Positions 34,449 through 43,240 of a stretch of DNA of 50,043 nucleotides are shown here, piece by piece. Position numbers and translations under genes: made by a program. The notes under the pieces were generated by a model, which had not been told where the DNA came from, made no database searches, and was given only the letters and a program-made list of their open reading frames with translations. The DNA is from Chromatiales bacterium (GTDB lineage: Bacteria; Pseudomonadota; Gammaproteobacteria; Chromatiales; Chromatiaceae), in assembly GCA_024762475.1 (NCBI GenBank), contig JANTHJ010000011.1, forward strand, positions 1 to 50,043, given 5' to 3'. The number at the start of each line of letters is the position of its first letter. Position 1 is the stretch's first letter.

Positions 34449-35432
34449 ATGAAGTTCAGCAAGGTCGCCCTGCTCGGCGGTTCCGGGTTTGTCGGCCGCC
34501 ATCTGACCCACCATCTCCACAACGCCGGCTATTCGTGCCGCGTGTTGACGCGCCGGGCCTTTCGGCACCCCGAGCTGCGCCTGAGCGCCGAGGTACGCGA
34601 AGTCGGCGACTACTCCGTGGAGCGGCTGACCGACGCCCTCGATGGCTGCGATGCGGCCATTAACCTGGTTGGCGTACTCAACGCTTCCCGGGACACCAGC
34701 TTTCGCAACGTGCATGTAGCCCTGACCGAGCGCCTGGTGGAGGCATGCCACCAGGCCGGGATCCATCGCCTGCTACACATGAGCGCCTTGCATGCCGACC
34801 AGGCCGCGGGTAGCAGCGAATATCTACGCACCAAGGGCGAGGGCGAGAATCGTGCCCACACCCTGGGCAAGCCAGACATCGCAGTCACCAGCTTTCAGCC
34901 TTCGGTCATCTTCGGCCCGGATGACAGCTTTTTGAATCGCTTTGCACAGTTGCTGAAGATCCCGGGACCACTGCCGCTGGCCTGCGCCAACACGCGCTTC
35001 GCGCCGGTCTACGTATGCGACGTGGCCGAGGCCTTCGTGCGCGCCCTGCCCGACCGCCACACCTTCGGCCAGCGTTATCAACTGTGTGGACCGGACGTCT
35101 ATACATTGGAAGAAATCGTGCGTTTGATCGCCTACCACACCCGGCGCTACAAGGAGATCATCCGGCTACCCGATGGCCTGGCGCGGTTCCAGGCGACGGT
35201 TCTCCAATATGCCCCGGGCAAGCCGTTCACGCCGGACAATTTCCTTTCCTTGCAGACCGACAGCGTCTGTAACCGCAACGGCCTGCTCCAACTTGGGATC
35301 ACACCCACCCCGATGGGCCCACTGGCCGAGGAATTCCTGCAGCAACACACCCGGGCCAACTGGTTCAACCGACTGCGCCGCTGGGCTCGCCGCGATCCAG
35401 CCGAGATACCACTCGAGGCCCTGGACGACTGA
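34449..35432 (+). CDS. Complex I NDUFA9-like NAD(P)-binding protein (atypical SDR)
   Basis: A 327-residue protein with the start set at MKFSKVALLGGSGFVGRHL, the Rossmann loop; a GTG 51 bases upstream is in frame but adds no conserved residues. NLVGVLNASRD, HMSALHADQ, SEYLRTKGEGE (a Tyr-x-x-x-Lys-like motif) and SFQPSVIFGPDDSFLNRFA are typical of the bacterial NDUFA9 group. These proteins bind NAD(P)H; the mitochondrial member is an accessory subunit of complex I, while the bacterial role is unsettled. It converges on a lipoprotein gene with 8 bases between the stops. Confidence 0.88.
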   Translation: MKFSKVALLGGSGFVGRHLTHHLHNAGYSCRVLTRRAFRHPELRLSAEVREVGDYSVERLTDALDGCDAAINLVGVLNASRDTSFRNVHVALTERLVEACHQAGIHRLLHMSALHADQAAGSSEYLRTKGEGENRAHTLGKPDIAVTSFQPSVIFGPDDSFLNRFAQLLKIPGPLPLACANTRFAPVYVCDVAEAFVRALPDRHTFGQRYQLCGPDVYTLEEIVRLIAYHTRRYKEIIRLPDGLARFQATVLQYAPGKPFTPDNFLSLQTDSVCNRNGLLQLGITPTPMGPLAEEFLQQHTRANWFNRLRRWARRDPAEIPLEALDD

Positions 35433-35440
35433 GGCTGGCT

Positions 35441-36142
35441 TCAAATCGGAAAGAACACCGCCGAGGCCACACTCTGAATCACGTTCTTGATGCGCCGGTT
35501 GCTGGCCTCGGCGACCACCTGCGCAAAATGATCGTGCAGCGCCACCAGCTTGCCGAACAGACGCTCGAAGCTGGCGTTGAAAGTCCCACCCGGTCCGGCA
35601 CCGCCACTCAGCAACAGCGGCCGCCCCCGGGCATCCCGCCTGGCCCGCAGGCGCCAGGCCGCGATCTCGACATTGCGCGCGAGGTAGTAGATCTTCTGCG
35701 GATGATAGTCGTGCGACAGGTAGAAATCCCCCTCGCCACCATAGGCGGCGATGGCCATGCTGCGCAGCCCGTAGACGAAGGCCGCGACCCGGTCGCCGCG
35801 AAACCCTTCTGACAAGCCAAGCATGATCAGGTCGCCACCGCGTCGATTCTGCCACTGCACCGACAGGCGCCGGGGCGGGCTCCCCAGCAAGGCGCGCACC
35901 GCTGCCTCGCGCTCACCGAGGCCACGCCGCAGCTGGTCCGGGTTGCGGCGATAGAGTTTCTCGGCGAGCTCGCGCAGATAGCGCCGATGCTGGCGCACCG
36001 TGATCTCCGCCACCATATCGATATCGCCCTTCGCCACGTCCTGCAGACGAAAGTCGCGGACCTGCATGGCGCTCGGTGGCGGTGGACTCTGGCAGCCCGC
36101 CACGAACAACACGGCAAGGATCAGCCACTCACAGCGACGCAC
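35441..36142 (-). CDS. Lipoprotein of unknown function
   Basis: A 233-residue protein with a lipoprotein signal (MRRCEWLILAVLFVAGC; Cys17 after VAG) and Pro-rich linker SPPPPSAM. The mature region is helical with AEITVRQHRRYLRELAEKLY, LVQWQ-type strands, LGLSEGFRGDRVAAFVYGL and SHDYHPQKIYYLARNVEIAA. I recognise it only as the kind of conserved lipoprotein found in gammaproteobacteria. Its start overlaps the end of the methyltransferase gene by 14 bases, so expression is probably linked. Confidence 0.75.
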   Translation of the reverse strand: MRRCEWLILAVLFVAGCQSPPPPSAMQVRDFRLQDVAKGDIDMVAEITVRQHRRYLRELAEKLYRRNPDQLRRGLGEREAAVRALLGSPPRRLSVQWQNRRGGDLIMLGLSEGFRGDRVAAFVYGLRSMAIAAYGGEGDFYLSHDYHPQKIYYLARNVEIAAWRLRARRDARGRPLLLSGGAGPGGTFNASFERLFGKLVALHDHFAQVVAEASNRRIKNVIQSVASAVFFPI

Positions 36143-37295
36143 GCAGGTCCCTCAATGCAAATCCCCTGAGGGGACTCTCGATGGTGCGGGTGAAGCCGAT
36201 CATCTTGAAGCGTTCTCCCATACCCGAGGGAAGAATCAATTGCTTGGCCGCCTGCAGCTGATCGATGCGATCACCCAAGGCCATCGCCCCGGTCTCGGCC
36301 AGCAGTTGGTCGAAGCCGCACCCTAGCAGGAATTGCGCCTGGGTCGTATAGCCGGCCAGCGTCAGCCCGCTCTCCACGCCCGCCTCTGCCACCGCCGAGA
36401 AATCCACACTGGCGGTGATGTCCTGCAAGCCGGGCAGCAGGAAGGGATCGTCGTGCGCCCGGTGCCGGAAGTGGCAGATCAGCGTCCCTGCATCGCGTTC
36501 CGGATGATAGTACTCGCGCTCGCTGTAGCCATAGTCGATCAGCAACAGGGCGCCGCACCCCATGAATTCGGCCACCGCCTGCATCCAGGGCCGCAACCGC
36601 AGGTTGATCTCGGAACTGTAGCCCGGTTCGAAGGCGCCCAGGCGGCCTGTGATGGCCTCCAGCGCCGGCACCAGACCTGGCGTGCGCGCTGCCGTCCACA
36701 TCGGCCGGAAGCCCTCGCCCGTCCACTCGACCCCTTGTTCCTGCCACCCGTCATCGCCGACCCTGAAGCGCGAGACCGGCATTGCATCGAGCAACTCGTT
36801 GGCCAGCACCACGCCCCGCCAGCCGGGCTCGGGCAGCCTGTCGAGCCATTCCACCCGGTCGCTCAGCCCGGGAACCCGCTCCCGCAGGGTCGCCGCCTGA
36901 CGCCTCTTCAGCTCGCCACTGAGCTCGAGGATCTGGTACCGCTCCGGCAGACAGTCGAGCTGCGCCAGGCGCGCGAGGATATGCGCCGCCATCACACCCG
37001 AACCGGCGCCGAACTCGAGCACACTGCCCCCTGACTGGGCCAGCACCTCGGCCACCTGGTTGGCCAGGCCGTGGCCGAACAGCGGGGACAGCTCCGGGGC
37101 GGTGACGAAATCGCCTGTCGCACCGAACTTGCGGGCGCCGTTCACATAGTAGCCGGCGCCAGGCGCGTACAGGGCCAGCTCCATATAGCGGTCGAAGGGG
37201 ATAGACCCGCCCGCCGCCTCGATCGCATCGGCGATACAGGCGCGTGTGTGCTCGAGCTGAGCGACCTGATCGGGTGCCAGGACGGGTTGGGTCAC
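36129..37295 (-). CDS. NDUFAF7/MidA-type SAM-dependent methyltransferase
   Basis: A 388-residue protein. The GTG at 37295 (VTQPVLAPDQVAQL) is chosen because CTGGAGATCCC precedes it; the ATG further upstream lies within a tandem repeat. FDRYMELALYAPGAGYY, GATGDFVTAPELSPLFG, VLEFGAGSGVMAAHIL (SAM loop) and LANELLDAMPVSRF are the hallmarks of this family. The mitochondrial relative NDUFAF7 methylates an Arg in a complex I subunit during assembly. The bacterial substrate is unknown. It is divergent from folM, followed by a lipoprotein gene, and lies close to an NDUFA9-like gene. Confidence 0.9.
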   Translation of the reverse strand: MTQPVLAPDQVAQLEHTRACIADAIEAAGGSIPFDRYMELALYAPGAGYYVNGARKFGATGDFVTAPELSPLFGHGLANQVAEVLAQSGGSVLEFGAGSGVMAAHILARLAQLDCLPERYQILELSGELKRRQAATLRERVPGLSDRVEWLDRLPEPGWRGVVLANELLDAMPVSRFRVGDDGWQEQGVEWTGEGFRPMWTAARTPGLVPALEAITGRLGAFEPGYSSEINLRLRPWMQAVAEFMGCGALLLIDYGYSEREYYHPERDAGTLICHFRHRAHDDPFLLPGLQDITASVDFSAVAEAGVESGLTLAGYTTQAQFLLGCGFDQLLAETGAMALGDRIDQLQAAKQLILPSGMGERFKMIGFTRTIESPLRGFALRDLRASL

Positions 37296-37334
37296 GGGAT
37301 CTCCAGGTACGTATTCGGGATCGGGCGAATCATT

Positions 37335-37366
37335 ATATGCTTCGGACCCAATATGCTTCTGACCCA
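37335..37366. repeat. Tandem 16-bp repeat in the methyltransferase/folM promoter region
   Basis: ATATGCTTCGGACCCA (37335-37350) is followed directly by ATATGCTTCTGACCCA (37351-37366), one mismatch in 16. It lies between the divergent methyltransferase and folM starts, 24 bases upstream of the folM ATG. It could be a paired operator or a simple duplication. Confidence 0.75.
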
Positions 37367-37390
37367 CCGGCCCACCAAGAGGATCATTCC

Positions 37391-38146
37391 ATGTCTCACT
37401 GCGAATACCGTCTCGATGGCAAGATCGCGCTGATCACCGGTGCCGCTGCGCGTATCGGCGCCCAGATCAGCCGCTTCCTGCACAGCGCCGGCTGTGATGT
37501 CATTCTCCACTATCGCCGCTCGGCCGATCGCACCGAGGCGCTTGCGGGCGAGCTCAACACCCAACGCCCGGACTCCGCCTTCACCCTGCAGGCGGACCTG
37601 GCGGACATGCAGGCCATCGATCCACTAGCGGCAGCGGCCCAGGCGGTGCGCGGTCACCTGGATATCCTGGTGAACAATGCCTCAAGCTACTACCCGACCC
37701 CGGTGGGCAGCGTCACCCAGGCGCAATGGGACGATCTTTTCGCCAGCAATGCCCGCGCACCCTTCTTCCTCGCCCAGGCACTGGCACCGACCCTCAGATC
37801 GCGACAGGGCTGCATCGTCAACCTGGTCGACATCCACGCCGAGCGCCCCAATGCGAACCACCCGGTCTACTCCATGGCCAAGGCGGCCAACGCCATGATG
37901 GTCAAGGCCCTGGCCAGGGATCTGGCACCCGAGGTACGGGTCAACGGCGTGGCCCCCGGTGCCGCCCTGTGGCCCGAGCACTACTTCGACGACCAGGACC
38001 GAATCGCCATTCTGGAGCGCATCCCACTGGGCAGGCCTGCCGGCGCCGAGGAGATCGCCGGGGCCGTGATGTTCATGATTGCGGGCACCGATTATGTCAC
38101 CGGCCAGATTCTCGCCGTGGATGGCGGCCGCAGCGTGCAGCAGTAG
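37391..38146 (+). CDS. folM: Pteridine reductase / FolM-type short-chain dehydrogenase
   Basis: A 251-residue SDR starting MSHCEYRLDGK with AAGAGGAT ahead of the ATG. The cofactor loop is LITGAAARIGAQISRFLHSA, then ILVNNASSYYPTP and the catalytic Tyr-Lys in YSMAKAANAMMVKALA. The substitution pattern (ALWPEH after the PG motif, LGRPAGAEEIAGAV) matches bacterial pteridine reductases that act on dihydromonapterin or dihydrofolate. Neighbouring folK and folB support a folate or pterin role. A different SDR substrate cannot be excluded. Confidence 0.85.
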   Translation: MSHCEYRLDGKIALITGAAARIGAQISRFLHSAGCDVILHYRRSADRTEALAGELNTQRPDSAFTLQADLADMQAIDPLAAAAQAVRGHLDILVNNASSYYPTPVGSVTQAQWDDLFASNARAPFFLAQALAPTLRSRQGCIVNLVDIHAERPNANHPVYSMAKAANAMMVKALARDLAPEVRVNGVAPGAALWPEHYFDDQDRIAILERIPLGRPAGAEEIAGAVMFMIAGTDYVTGQILAVDGGRSVQQ

Positions 38147-38168
38147 CCATCCGACGCGGCGCTTTCAC

Positions 38169-39569
38169 TCAGGTGGACTGGACCGCCCGGGCCTTACCTT
38201 CGAACTTCGCCCGGTAGCAGGCATTGTCCACCCGCCGCAGCAGGTCATCGAGGTTGGCGTCATCGGGCGACAGCAGCACGGTGCCGATACTGGCAGTGAC
38301 GTTCAGCCGGGCTCCATCCTCCAGCGAAAAATCGGCCAGGGCCTTGCGCAGCTTTTCGGCCACTTCGGCGGCACCCGCCAGGGAGCAGTTCTCCAGCAAC
38401 AACATGAACTCGTCTCCGCCGATCCGCGCCACCGTGTCACGCGAGCGGACCGCCGCCTGAAGTTGCTCGGCCACCGCCTGCAGGACCTCGTCCCCGACCA
38501 GGTGTCCCATGGTGTCGTTGACCCACTTGAAGTCGTCGAGGTCCAGCTGCATCAGGACGGCCTCGCCACCCTGACCCTTGATCCGTGCCTGCGCCTGACG
38601 CAGACGCTTGGAGAATTCGTGCCGATTTACCAGGCCGGTCAGGCTGTCGTGCTTGGCCAACCAGGCATAGGAATCGCCCCGCTTGCGCTCCCGCCAGGCC
38701 GCACTGACCACCAGTCCGGTAAAGGACAACAACCACAACAGTGAGATATTCAGGTACAGCGGCCCAAGACCAATCGCGCGCAGGTAATAGTCCGGCACCG
38801 CGAGTGACGACAGGATGATCGCCAGGACCGCCACCAGCCCGGTCAGCAACACGCCGAAATGGCCCTCGCGAATCGCCATGGCGGCCACCAATGGCATCAT
38901 CAGATAGAGCATCAGCGACGACCGGATATCGCCAAGCCAATAGGAGCTGAGCCAGCCGAGGCCGGCCACCGGCAGAAAGACCAGCAGCGCATAGCCCAGA
39001 AAATCCTGATGGAACAGGAACTGGCGCCAGTCCCGCGTCGCCAATACCAGCCCACCCACCAACAGGAAGCCGGTGCTGTTACCCAGCCACCACAACAGCC
39101 ACACCTGCCACGCATCCAGGGAGAGACTGCCGCTCAGCGCCATGCCTGCCACGCCGAGGGTCGCGCTGAACAAAGGCCCCAGCACCGCACCACCGAACAC
39201 GAACCACAGAGTGCTACGCAACCCTCCCAGTTCCGTGATGCCTCGTGCCCGCAACAGGTACACCGGGACTGCTGCCTCCAGGAGGCTTCCGGTGGCCGCG
39301 AGCACGGCAGCCTCCAGCGGCACGCCTGCCCAGAGGGCGAGCAACAGCATGGCAGGGAAGATGCCCAGCAGGTAGCGCCTGCCGAAGCGGAAGGCGACGG
39401 CAAAGGCGAAACCCGAGGCCGGCCAGATGGGCGTGACACCGCTCTGCGCCGTCTGCAGCATCAGGCCCAGCATGCCCAACAGGGTGTAGCCCACGACAAA
39501 GCCGGCCAACTGCAGCCAGGCACGGGGCGAAGACATCCAGCGCGCGAATGAACGTTCGGGCAGCGGCAT
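38169..39569 (-). CDS. MASE1-GGDEF membrane diguanylate cyclase
   Basis: A 466-residue protein starting MPLPERSFARW. About eight to nine membrane segments cover residues ~15-290, with GVTPIWPASGFAFAVAFRFG as in MASE1 sensor domains. The C-terminal GGDEF domain has HDSLTGLVNRHEFSKRL, LDLDDFKWVNDTMGHLVGDE and an intact RIGGDEFMLLLEN. No RxxD inhibitory site is obvious. Its ATG overlaps the folK stop by one base (TGATG), so it is translated behind folK. It should make c-di-GMP; the signal is unknown. Confidence 0.92.
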   Translation of the reverse strand: MPLPERSFARWMSSPRAWLQLAGFVVGYTLLGMLGLMLQTAQSGVTPIWPASGFAFAVAFRFGRRYLLGIFPAMLLLALWAGVPLEAAVLAATGSLLEAAVPVYLLRARGITELGGLRSTLWFVFGGAVLGPLFSATLGVAGMALSGSLSLDAWQVWLLWWLGNSTGFLLVGGLVLATRDWRQFLFHQDFLGYALLVFLPVAGLGWLSSYWLGDIRSSLMLYLMMPLVAAMAIREGHFGVLLTGLVAVLAIILSSLAVPDYYLRAIGLGPLYLNISLLWLLSFTGLVVSAAWRERKRGDSYAWLAKHDSLTGLVNRHEFSKRLRQAQARIKGQGGEAVLMQLDLDDFKWVNDTMGHLVGDEVLQAVAEQLQAAVRSRDTVARIGGDEFMLLLENCSLAGAAEVAEKLRKALADFSLEDGARLNVTASIGTVLLSPDDANLDDLLRRVDNACYRAKFEGKARAVQST

Positions 39570-40087
39570 CAGGATGCCTGACCTCCCGAGCCACCATAGG
39601 GTCCGAGATCCACCTCCCTCATCTCGAGCCTGCCCTCCGGATCGAACTGTGCCCACAGGCGGGCATAGCTGGTGCCGAGCACCGGGTGGCACTCATCGCC
39701 GGCCACATCGGCGAGGGGACGCAGGACGAAGGCGTAGCGCGTGATCTCGTCGCGCGGCAGACGCAGCCCGTCCACCTCGCCGGTACGGTCACCATAGGTG
39801 AGAATATCGATATCCAGGGTGCGATCGCTGAACTTGCCGGCGTCGCGGCGACGACCGTTGCGCTCCTCGATGGCGCGCAACAGCGTCTGTATCTCTCCCG
39901 GCGGCAACTCGGTGCCGAACCCCGCCACCAGGTTGTAGAACGGGGCACCGGCAAAGCCCTCGGCCGGGGTCTCGTAGACCGGCGAGACCACCAGTTCGCC
40001 GAACGTGTCGCGCAGGGCCCTCAAGGCGGCCCGCACATGACGCTCGCGCTCGATATTGCTGCCGATGCTGACCCACACCCAGGTCAT
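39569..40087 (-). CDS. folK: 6-hydroxymethyl-7,8-dihydropterin pyrophosphokinase
   Basis: A 172-residue cytosolic folate enzyme that transfers pyrophosphate to hydroxymethyl-dihydropterin. VWVSIGSNIERERHVRAAL opens the protein. SPVYETPAEGFAGAPFYNLV, RDAGKFSDRTLDIDILTYGD (the Asp pair that binds Mg-ATP) and LPRDEITRYAFVLRPLADV complete the family pattern. It sits upstream of a GGDEF gene with a one-base overlap. It is separated from folB by ~235 bases holding a palindromic repeat. Confidence 0.95.
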   Translation of the reverse strand: MTWVWVSIGSNIERERHVRAALRALRDTFGELVVSPVYETPAEGFAGAPFYNLVAGFGTELPPGEIQTLLRAIEERNGRRRDAGKFSDRTLDIDILTYGDRTGEVDGLRLPRDEITRYAFVLRPLADVAGDECHPVLGTSYARLWAQFDPEGRLEMREVDLGPYGGSGGQAS

Positions 40088-40219
40088 GATCCTAGAATCC
40101 TCGGTTGACCGCTATGAATGAAGCCTAAAACAATGAGTGGCATAAAGAACCGGGGTAATGCCGGACTCACCTGTTGGGTGAAGCGCGCTACGACCACCAG
40201 AGCACGCATCGCGCGGCCC

Positions 40220-40279
40220 CTGGCTGCGTTATAACTCGTTGGAATAGAGCAGCTATTCCGCCTCGTTATGCCTTGCCAG
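40220..40279. repeat. REP-like imperfect palindrome between folK and folB
   Basis: Starting at CTGGCTGCGTT (40220) and ending at CCTTGCCAG (40279), the 60-base stretch folds around a GGAATAG (40241-40247) / CTATTCC (40253-40259) core with partly matching CGTTATAAC and GTTATGCC flanks. Such sequences occur as dispersed intergenic repeats in gammaproteobacteria. It lies downstream of folB and upstream of folK. Confidence 0.6.
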
Positions 40280-40322
40280 AAACCACGCGATACGCACGCT
40301 GGCGGCCGTCCAACTGAGGATT

Positions 40323-40685
40323 TTAGGATGATGGTGGCTGCCCCCGCTCGATGATCACGCCGACATCCATCGCCCCGCGGACCGCGCCCTGCTTGTTGAG
40401 GGTCAGGCGCAACCAGGGCACATCGAACTCCTCCATCACCAGCGCGGCGCAGCGTTCGGCCAGGGTCTCCACCAGCTGGAAGCGGCTCTCTCCGACAAAG
40501 GCGATCAGGCGCTTGGCCACCGCCTTGTAGTTCAGCGCATCCTCTATCGACTCGCTCTGTGCGGCGCGCGAGATATCGGCACCCATCTCCAGATCGAGAA
40601 TCACCGTTTGGCGAGTCCGCCGTTCCCAGTCGTAGATACCAATAATGGTGTCGATGCGCAGACCGCGCAGGTACACGATATCCAT
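40323..40685 (-). CDS. folB: Dihydroneopterin aldolase
   Basis: A 120-residue enzyme of folate synthesis converting dihydroneopterin to hydroxymethyl-dihydropterin. The start MDIVYLRGLRIDTIIGIYDW is the family N-terminus; the longer frame would overlap the plsY promoter region. RTRQTVILDLEMGADI, DALNYKAVAKRLIAFV, VETLAERCAALV and LTLNKQGAVRGAMDVGV (active-site Lys ~102) are all present. It is divergent from plsY with ~130 bases between and lies upstream of folK on the same strand, after a palindromic repeat. Confidence 0.95.
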   Translation of the reverse strand: MDIVYLRGLRIDTIIGIYDWERRTRQTVILDLEMGADISRAAQSESIEDALNYKAVAKRLIAFVGESRFQLVETLAERCAALVMEEFDVPWLRLTLNKQGAVRGAMDVGVIIERGQPPSS

Positions 40686-40815
40686 TGACCCCTGCCAGAC
40701 CTCAATCAATTTATTGCCAAAGGAACGAAAGGTTAGCATCTCGCCGCTGCCATGGCTTGACCTCTGGGTTCCCCAGTCCGGACAATGCAGCGCCATTCCG
40801 AACACACCCTCGACA

Positions 40816-41406
40816 ATGCCAGACATCCTGCTCGTCATCGCTGCCTATCTTCTGGGATCCGTCTCCAGCGCCATCCTCGTCTGCCGGTTGCTCGGCCTGC
40901 CCGACCCGCGCACCCAGGGTTCGCACAACCCCGGCGCGACCAATGTGCTGCGGATCGGCGGCAAGAAGGCGGCGGCGATCACCCTGCTGGGCGATTCGCT
41001 GAAGGGATTGATCCCCATGCTGGCGGCACACTGGCTGGTGGTCTCGCCACTGGTGCTGGCACTGACCGGCATGGCGGCCTTTCTGGGCCATCTCTATCCG
41101 ATCTTCTTCGGCTTCAAGGGCGGCAAGGGGGTGGCCACCGCCCTGGGAGTGCAGTTCGGCCTCTACTGGCCGATCGGCCTGGGCATCGCCCTGATCTGGC
41201 TGTTCGTCGCCAAGGTGCTGCGCATCTCCTCACTCGCCGCACTGATCTCGCAGGGACTGGCCCCGCTGGTCGTGTGGTGGTTCTGGCCTGCGCCAGAGCT
41301 GGTCGGCATGCAGGCCGTCATCACCCTGCTGCTGTTCTGGCGCCACCGCAGCAATATCCACAACCTGCTGACCGGGAAAGAGACAGCGATCGGCAGCGAC
41401 AGCTGA
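40816..41406 (+). CDS. plsY: Acyl-phosphate:glycerol-3-phosphate acyltransferase
   Basis: A 196-residue inner-membrane protein with about five transmembrane segments that makes lysophosphatidate from acyl-phosphate. The three conserved loops are present: LGLPDPRTQGSHNPGATNV, FFGFKGGKGVATALGV and FWRHRSNIHNLLTGKE. The ATG is preceded by a modest site; the longer frame upstream overlaps folB. It ends exactly where tsaD ends on the other strand (41406/41407). This is a standard gammaproteobacterial position next to tsaD and rpsU. Confidence 0.96.
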   Translation: MPDILLVIAAYLLGSVSSAILVCRLLGLPDPRTQGSHNPGATNVLRIGGKKAAAITLLGDSLKGLIPMLAAHWLVVSPLVLALTGMAAFLGHLYPIFFGFKGGKGVATALGVQFGLYWPIGLGIALIWLFVAKVLRISSLAALISQGLAPLVVWWFWPAPELVGMQAVITLLLFWRHRSNIHNLLTGKETAIGSDS

Positions 41407-42450
41407 TCAGCTAATCTCCAGCCCCGGCAAGGCGGTCATGTCCCAGCGGGGATGGATGTCGAACGCCGCCGGCTCGCACTGCCCGGCCCGCAGGCGCTGC
41501 CAGCCCGCATAGGCGATCATCGCACCGTTGTCGGTGCATAGTTCCGGACGCGGATAATAGGCCCGCCCGCCCTGGCCGGCCAGCATCTCGGTCATCGCCT
41601 GACGCAGGCGCCGGTTGGCGCTGACCCCGCCGGCAAGGACCAGCGATCGACCGCCGGTCTTCTCCAGCGCGCGCCGACACTTGATCAGCAGGGTATCGAC
41701 CACCGCATCCTCGAAGGCACGAGCGATATCCGCACGCAGCCGCGCCCGTGCCTGTTCGTCCAGGCCGCGGCTCTCCTTCTGCCAGGTGGTCAGGGCGAAG
41801 GTCTTCAGGCCGGAGAAGCTGAAATCCAATCCCGGCCGATCGGTCATTGGGCGGGGAAAGCGAAACCGTGCAGGATCCCCCTGCTCGGCCAGGCGCGCCA
41901 GGGCCGGGCCTCCCGGATATTCCAGCCCCAGCAGCTTGGCAGTCTTGTCGAAGGCCTCGCCTGCCGCGTCGTCCACCGATTCGCCGAGCAGACCGTAGCG
42001 CCCCACCCCTTCCACCTGCACCAGCTGGGTGTGACCGCCCGACACCAGCAGCGCCACAAAGGGAAAATCCGGCCGCGCCTCCTCAAGCATGGGCGCGAGC
42101 AGATGCCCTTCCATATGGTGCACCCCGACCGCCGGCACGCCCCAGCCCCAGGCGAGGCTGCGCCCGAAGGCGGCCCCGACCAGCAGCGCCCCGGCCAGCC
42201 CAGGGCCGGCGGTGTAGGCCACACCGCCGATGTCACGCCCCCCGACTCCGGCCCGATCGAGCAGTTCGGCCACCATGGGCGCGAGCTTGCGCACATGGTC
42301 ACGCGAGGCCAGCTCCGGCACCACGCCACCGTAGTCGGCGTGCAGCGCCACCTGGCTGTAGACCGCATGCGCGAGGAGCCCCCGCTCGCCGTCATAGACG
42401 GCCACGCCGGTTTCGTCGCAGGAGGTCTCGATCCCCAGTACCCGTGTCAT
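41407..42450 (-). CDS. tsaD: tRNA N6-threonylcarbamoyladenosine transferase subunit TsaD
   Basis: A 347-residue cytosolic protein that, with TsaB and TsaE, installs t6A at position 37 of ANN-decoding tRNAs. The start [20 protein letters not shown] is the family N-terminus. The metal site HHMEGHL (~residues 112-118), [36 protein letters not shown] and SFSGLKTF are diagnostic. It diverges from rpsU with a ~120-base promoter region. tRNA-Ile2 at 47122 is itself a likely t6A substrate. Confidence 0.97.
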   Translation of the reverse strand: MTRVLGIETSCDETGVAVYDGERGLLAHAVYSQVALHADYGGVVPELASRDHVRKLAPMVAELLDRAGVGGRDIGGVAYTAGPGLAGALLVGAAFGRSLAWGWGVPAVGVHHMEGHLLAPMLEEARPDFPFVALLVSGGHTQLVQVEGVGRYGLLGESVDDAAGEAFDKTAKLLGLEYPGGPALARLAEQGDPARFRFPRPMTDRPGLDFSFSGLKTFALTTWQKESRGLDEQARARLRADIARAFEDAVVDTLLIKCRRALEKTGGRSLVLAGGVSANRRLRQAMTEMLAGQGGRAYYPRPELCTDNGAMIAYAGWQRLRAGQCEPAAFDIHPRWDMTALPGLEIS

Positions 42451-42461
42451 TGATCGTATTT

Positions 42462-42490
42462 TTGCATTTCTCATGGACTGGCAGTAGAAT
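42462..42490 (+). promoter_or_regulatory. rpsU operon promoter (sigma-70)
   Basis: TTGCAT (42462-42467) and TAGAAT (42485-42490) are separated by exactly 17 bases, 83 bases upstream of the rpsU ATG and just outside the tsaD start. Both hexamers fit sigma-70. This is the expected promoter of the rpsU-yqeY-dnaG-rpoD operon. Confidence 0.72.
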
Positions 42491-42573
42491 TCTGCGCCTT
42501 TCCGTCGACCCGCTTTGCGTGTGGACGGCGGAGCAAACAGACAGTCTACCGGGTTCAGAGCCCAGAGGAAGCA

Positions 42574-42789
42574 ATGCCACACGTCCGCGTAAAAGAGAAC
42601 GAGCCCTTCGAAGTCGCACTGCGCCGGTTCAAGCGCTCCTGCGAAAAGGCCGGCATCCTGGCCGAGGTACGTCGCCGCGAGTACTACGAAAAGCCCACTT
42701 GGGAGCGCAAGCGCAAGGCCGCTGCCGCCGTCAAGCGCTGGCAGAAGAAGATCTCCCGCGAATCCCGCAAGTTCGACCGTCCCTACTGA
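42574..42789 (+). CDS. rpsU: 30S ribosomal protein S21
   Basis: A 71-residue basic protein, [20 protein letters not shown], with [20 protein letters not shown] in the middle and a Lys/Arg-rich C-terminus, full length for the gammaproteobacterial protein. S21 helps the 30S subunit select messenger RNA near the anti-Shine-Dalgarno end. AGAGGAAGCA precedes the ATG. It is the first gene of the macromolecular synthesis operon, with yqeY starting five bases after its stop. Confidence 0.98.
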   Translation: MPHVRVKENEPFEVALRRFKRSCEKAGILAEVRRREYYEKPTWERKRKAAAAVKRWQKKISRESRKFDRPY

Positions 42790-42794
42790 GCCGC

Positions 42795-43238
42795 ATGTCG
42801 CTCAAGGGCCGCATCCAGGAAGACATGAAGGCCGCCATGAAGGCGGGGGACAAGTCGCGCCTGGGCGTGATCCGGCTGATCATGGCCGCGATCAAGCAGC
42901 GCGAGGTGGACGAGCGCATCGAGCTGAACGACGAGCAGGTGCTGGCGGTGCTCGACAAGATGGTCAAGCAGCGCCGTGACTCCATCAAGCAATACAGCGA
43001 TGCCGGCCGCACCGACCTGGCCGATGCCGAACAGGCCGAGGTCGAGATCATCCAGGGCTACCTGCCGGCGGCCCTCAGCGACGAGGAAATCGCCGCGATC
43101 GTCGAACAGGCCATTGCCGATACCGGCGCCGCGTCCATGAAGGACATGGGCAAGGTCATGGGCAAGGTCAAGCCGCAGGTCCAGGGACGCGCCGACATGG
43201 GTGCTGTCTCGGCCCTGGTGAAGCAGAAACTCTCCTAA
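42795..43238 (+). CDS. yqeY: GatB/YqeY domain protein
   Basis: A 147-residue helical protein, [20 protein letters not shown], with [38 protein letters not shown] and [18 protein letters not shown], the pattern of YqeY-type proteins related to the tail of GatB amidotransferase subunits. The role is not settled; a link to tRNA or amidotransferase function is inferred from the domain. It lies between rpsU and dnaG, a common placement outside the enterics. Its stop codon falls in a CTAAAC that is repeated on the far side of an 80-bp palindromic element. Confidence 0.92.
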   Translation: MSLKGRIQEDMKAAMKAGDKSRLGVIRLIMAAIKQREVDERIELNDEQVLAVLDKMVKQRRDSIKQYSDAGRTDLADAEQAEVEIIQGYLPAALSDEEIAAIVEQAIADTGAASMKDMGKVMGKVKPQVQGRADMGAVSALVKQKLS

Positions 43239-43240
43239 AC

